Assembly: GCA_900548315.1 (NCBI GenBank)
Contig: URJU01000012.1
Location: 1-25,413 of the forward strand
DNA length: 25,413 nucleotides
Source of the DNA: an uncultured Coprococcus sp.
GTDB lineage: Bacteria; Bacillota; Clostridia; Lachnospirales; Lachnospiraceae
Direction: 5' to 3'
Shown here: in pieces, positions 23,597 through 25,413 of the stretch
Numbering within the stretch: position 1 is the stretch's first letter
Layout: each line of letters begins with the position of its first letter
The notes under the pieces: generated by a model
What the model saw: only the letters and a program-made list of their open reading frames with translations
What the model was told of the DNA's origin: nothing
Database searches by the model: none
Program-made: the position numbers and the translations under genes

Positions 23597-24457
23597 TTAA
23601 AAATGTCCACTGGCTCCGCCATGACCACCACCGCCACCGCTTGAACCGCCTGAGCTGTCTGATGATGACTGTATCGTGACACTGTGAACTTCCTTTCGTA
23701 TAAATATATCTCTTCTGTCAAGTATTTGAGCTTTTCCTTCACTGTATGTGGACGCTGTTGTTGTATCCTTTCCTGCTTTCTTTGAGTAATTGATACAGAA
23801 GAAGATTATTGCCAGGACAAGCGAGACGATGAAACATATAAGTGGTGACAGAAAATTTATCCCATGACCACCGCTTGCCATCGCTTTCTGCGTTCTGTTT
23901 ATGATTCTCTCAAATCCGCCAACCGGATCATCTCTGAGTATCTTGCAGCCGTAATCGACAATACTCTGAGCCTTTGAGTTGCTTATCCTGTCTCTTGCCT
24001 TTCCTCCTGTGGAGTATCCCAGATCACCAGTCTCCCAGTTAGCTACGATTACCACACTGGTACTCGTATCATACCCATCGAGATAGCTTCCCTCAGGCCA
24101 CTTTTCCCAGCCAAATCTGTAATAATCACAAAGATCACTTGCCAGCTGCCAGCTGTCACCAATATTATAGAAACCTATATCAGATAGATCCGTACTGTTG
24201 TCCACAATGAATATGACAAAATCCATACCCACCTTATTCTCAAGAGCCTCTATATCTGCAAGGAGAGTCTTCTCCTCCGAATCCGTTAGCTTATCTGCAT
24301 AATCAAACAATCTGTCATTCGTCTTACACTCTTCATTGTTTCTCGGATCATGCTTTAGATTTGCACTTGATTTTACAAAGTACATTGTAATAAAAACTAT
24401 ACCAAGTCCAAGTATGACAAACATTGCCACCAGAAATTTTTTCAACGTCTTATTCAT
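23597..24457 (-). CDS. TPM-domain membrane protein (YgcG-like)
   Basis: A 286-residue protein. An N-terminal membrane helix (about 7-29) leads into a TPM domain (about 50-190), seen as FDYADKLTDSEEKTLLADIEALENK followed by the strand DFVIFIVDNS and TSVVIVANWETGDLGYSTGG. A second membrane helix (about 201-223) follows, and the Ser/Gly-rich tail GGSSGGGGGHGG is typical of this family. TPM proteins bind divalent metal, and some have acid phosphatase or photosystem-repair-related roles; in Firmicutes the function is open. The ATG at 24457 directly follows the TAA of the upstream zinc-ribbon gene with no gap, and the GGGGGTG ribosome site lies inside that gene, so the two are translationally coupled. 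Confidence 0.88.
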   Translation of the reverse strand: MNKTLKKFLVAMFVILGLGIVFITMYFVKSSANLKHDPRNNEECKTNDRLFDYADKLTDSEEKTLLADIEALENKVGMDFVIFIVDNSTDLSDIGFYNIGDSWQLASDLCDYYRFGWEKWPEGSYLDGYDTSTSVVIVANWETGDLGYSTGGKARDRISNSKAQSIVDYGCKILRDDPVGGFERIINRTQKAMASGGHGINFLSPLICFIVSLVLAIIFFCINYSKKAGKDTTTASTYSEGKAQILDRRDIFIRKEVHSVTIQSSSDSSGGSSGGGGGHGGASGHF

Positions 24458-25375
24458 TTACAGCACCCCCAATAACAAAGATAATCCATCGAGTCCAATA
24501 AACACAGACCCCAAGACAAGTGCCGTGAGTCCAACCGCTTTTCCTATGCTCCTCGGAGGTGTTCCTATGCATTTCCCAGTCTGTCCATTCACATAGAATT
24601 TATAATTTTGGTTCTGGAATCTGTACTCATATATCCAGACAGGCATGAGTGCAAATTTTGTTCCAGTCTGCCTGTTATTACTCGAAAATCTCTCATTGGT
24701 GAGTGAGCTGTATCCACTTGTATATTCGTGTATCCAGCCACGGTTTGCCTTGTCTGCTTTTGCCCTTGCTCTTGATTCGATCTGATCAGGCGACATGTTG
24801 TAAGTCTCAGCCTCAAATCCGGATAGAAATTTGTTGTCATGTTTTTCTAGTTCCGAATAATTATACGGTTCCATCAAATCCATGATTCCATCCTCCATGG
24901 CTATAGATGCATCCACCGGTATTCCCTGATAATTGACGTGAAGTACCCTGGCCACATCAAAATATGATGTCTCTGTATATCTCTTATCTCCTGATGTCCA
25001 CGTTCTCACCTTTGTTCCTATCGCCTGATAGTCTACTTTTGAATCATAGTCATACAGCCAAAATGGAACATATACACCCCTGAGATTCTCCAGAGTCTTC
25101 TGTGAAAGGAATGATCCCGGCACGAACAATTTTTTACCAAATTCATTTTTAAGTTTTTCCTCAGCCTCATGCTTAGAAATCTTGAATGGCAGAACCACAT
25201 CTGCACCATACGGATATGTTACCTTATCATCTCTAAGCTGATATGTACCACACGCTGGACACCTTCCTGCCGACTGATATTCTGTGTATGGTATCTGTGA
25301 TCCACAATTCACACAAATTATCGGATTCAGTGAAGGTACTATCTCCTGACATTCATCTCCACCGCAGCTCATACA
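24458..25375 (-). CDS. Zinc-ribbon membrane protein, 5'-truncated by contig end
   Basis: The first 305 codons available of a gene whose beginning is missing. It begins with zinc-ribbon cysteines (CMSC, then CVNC and CPAC at visible residues 21-24 and 39-42) similar to TFIIB-type ribbons found in a family of Lachnospiraceae membrane proteins. A mixed domain of about 180 residues follows (LRGVYVPFWLYDYDSKVDYQ, RVLHVNYQGIPVDAS, FALMPVWIYEYRFQ), and a hydrophobic helix lies near the last 30 residues. An open frame continues into 25376-25390 as MYKRQ, but those bases are the adapter; the true N-terminus is unknown. The gene heads the zinc-ribbon/TPM/membrane cluster. Function unknown. Confidence 0.85.
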   Translation of the reverse strand, partial: CMSCGGDECQEIVPSLNPIICVNCGSQIPYTEYQSAGRCPACGTYQLRDDKVTYPYGADVVLPFKISKHEAEEKLKNEFGKKLFVPGSFLSQKTLENLRGVYVPFWLYDYDSKVDYQAIGTKVRTWTSGDKRYTETSYFDVARVLHVNYQGIPVDASIAMEDGIMDLMEPYNYSELEKHDNKFLSGFEAETYNMSPDQIESRARAKADKANRGWIHEYTSGYSSLTNERFSSNNRQTGTKFALMPVWIYEYRFQNQNYKFYVNGQTGKCIGTPPRSIGKAVGLTALVLGSVFIGLDGLSLLLGVL

Positions 25376-25413
25376 CTGTCTCTTATACACATCTGACGCT
25401 GCCGACGATAAGG
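25376..25413 (+). other. Nextera/Tn5 adapter remnant (right end)
   Basis: Bases 25376-25394 are the reverse complement of the Tn5 mosaic end, and 25395-25408 continue the reverse complement of the Nextera read-1 adapter. The last five bases (TAAGG) would be the beginning of an index. None of this is genomic, and the MYKRQ start of the overlapping open frame comes from it. Confidence 0.97.

Overview
The window is one contig of bacterial chromosome with sequencing-adapter sequence still attached at both ends; bases 26-25375 are biological. The two ends match the Nextera/Tn5 read-1 adapter and its reverse complement. Moderate GC, heavy ATA/AGA codon use, AGGAGG-type ribosome binding sites, a DUF6465-type lysine/alanine-rich protein, an FMN-riboswitch riboflavin operon and the gene set as a whole suggest a gut-type member of the Lachnospiraceae (Clostridia). 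The genus cannot be fixed from the sequence alone. I see no phage, transposase, tRNA, rRNA or CRISPR; this looks like ordinary chromosome carrying several poorly characterised Lachnospiraceae-type gene clusters. All genes but two lie on the minus strand, so the layout below runs right to left for those.

Left part (26-7638, minus strand): a DUF6465-like small basic protein, murF (peptidoglycan precursor ligase), then a tightly packed run transcribed toward the left: Cof-type HAD phosphatase, DUF1189-like membrane protein, CYTH triphosphate-tunnel protein, DJ-1/PfpI protein, and a large XPD/DinG-like iron-sulfur helicase with an N-terminal nuclease-like domain. Gaps within the run are only 18-35 bases.

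Riboflavin block (7789-11730): ribD-ribE-ribBA-ribH on the minus strand, preceded by a clear promoter, an FMN riboswitch and an intrinsic terminator, which together form a complete transcription-attenuation leader. The HAD phosphatase just downstream of ribH is a candidate for the otherwise unassigned dephosphorylation step of the pathway.

Central block (11735-15954): a compact three-gene minus-strand operon consisting of a protein with a sigma-region-4-like helix-turn-helix fused to an unknown domain, a two-helix membrane/coiled-coil protein, and a membrane-anchored substrate-binding plus VWA protein. Its promoter region carries nested inverted repeats and is divergent from a YqeG-type HAD phosphatase. 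This is the best candidate for an undescribed system in the window.

Right part (15955-25375): hisS, a 685-residue helical protein I do not recognise with a palindrome over its likely -10 box, a membrane-anchored MutS-like ATPase, and a divergent plus-strand gene for a YtxH/LEA-like repeat protein that ends in a perfect 22-bp-stem terminator. Last is a coupled cluster of a zinc-ribbon membrane protein (cut off by the contig end), a TPM-domain protein and a two-helix membrane protein. The first residues of an open reading frame entering from the right edge (MYKRQ) are translated adapter and not protein.
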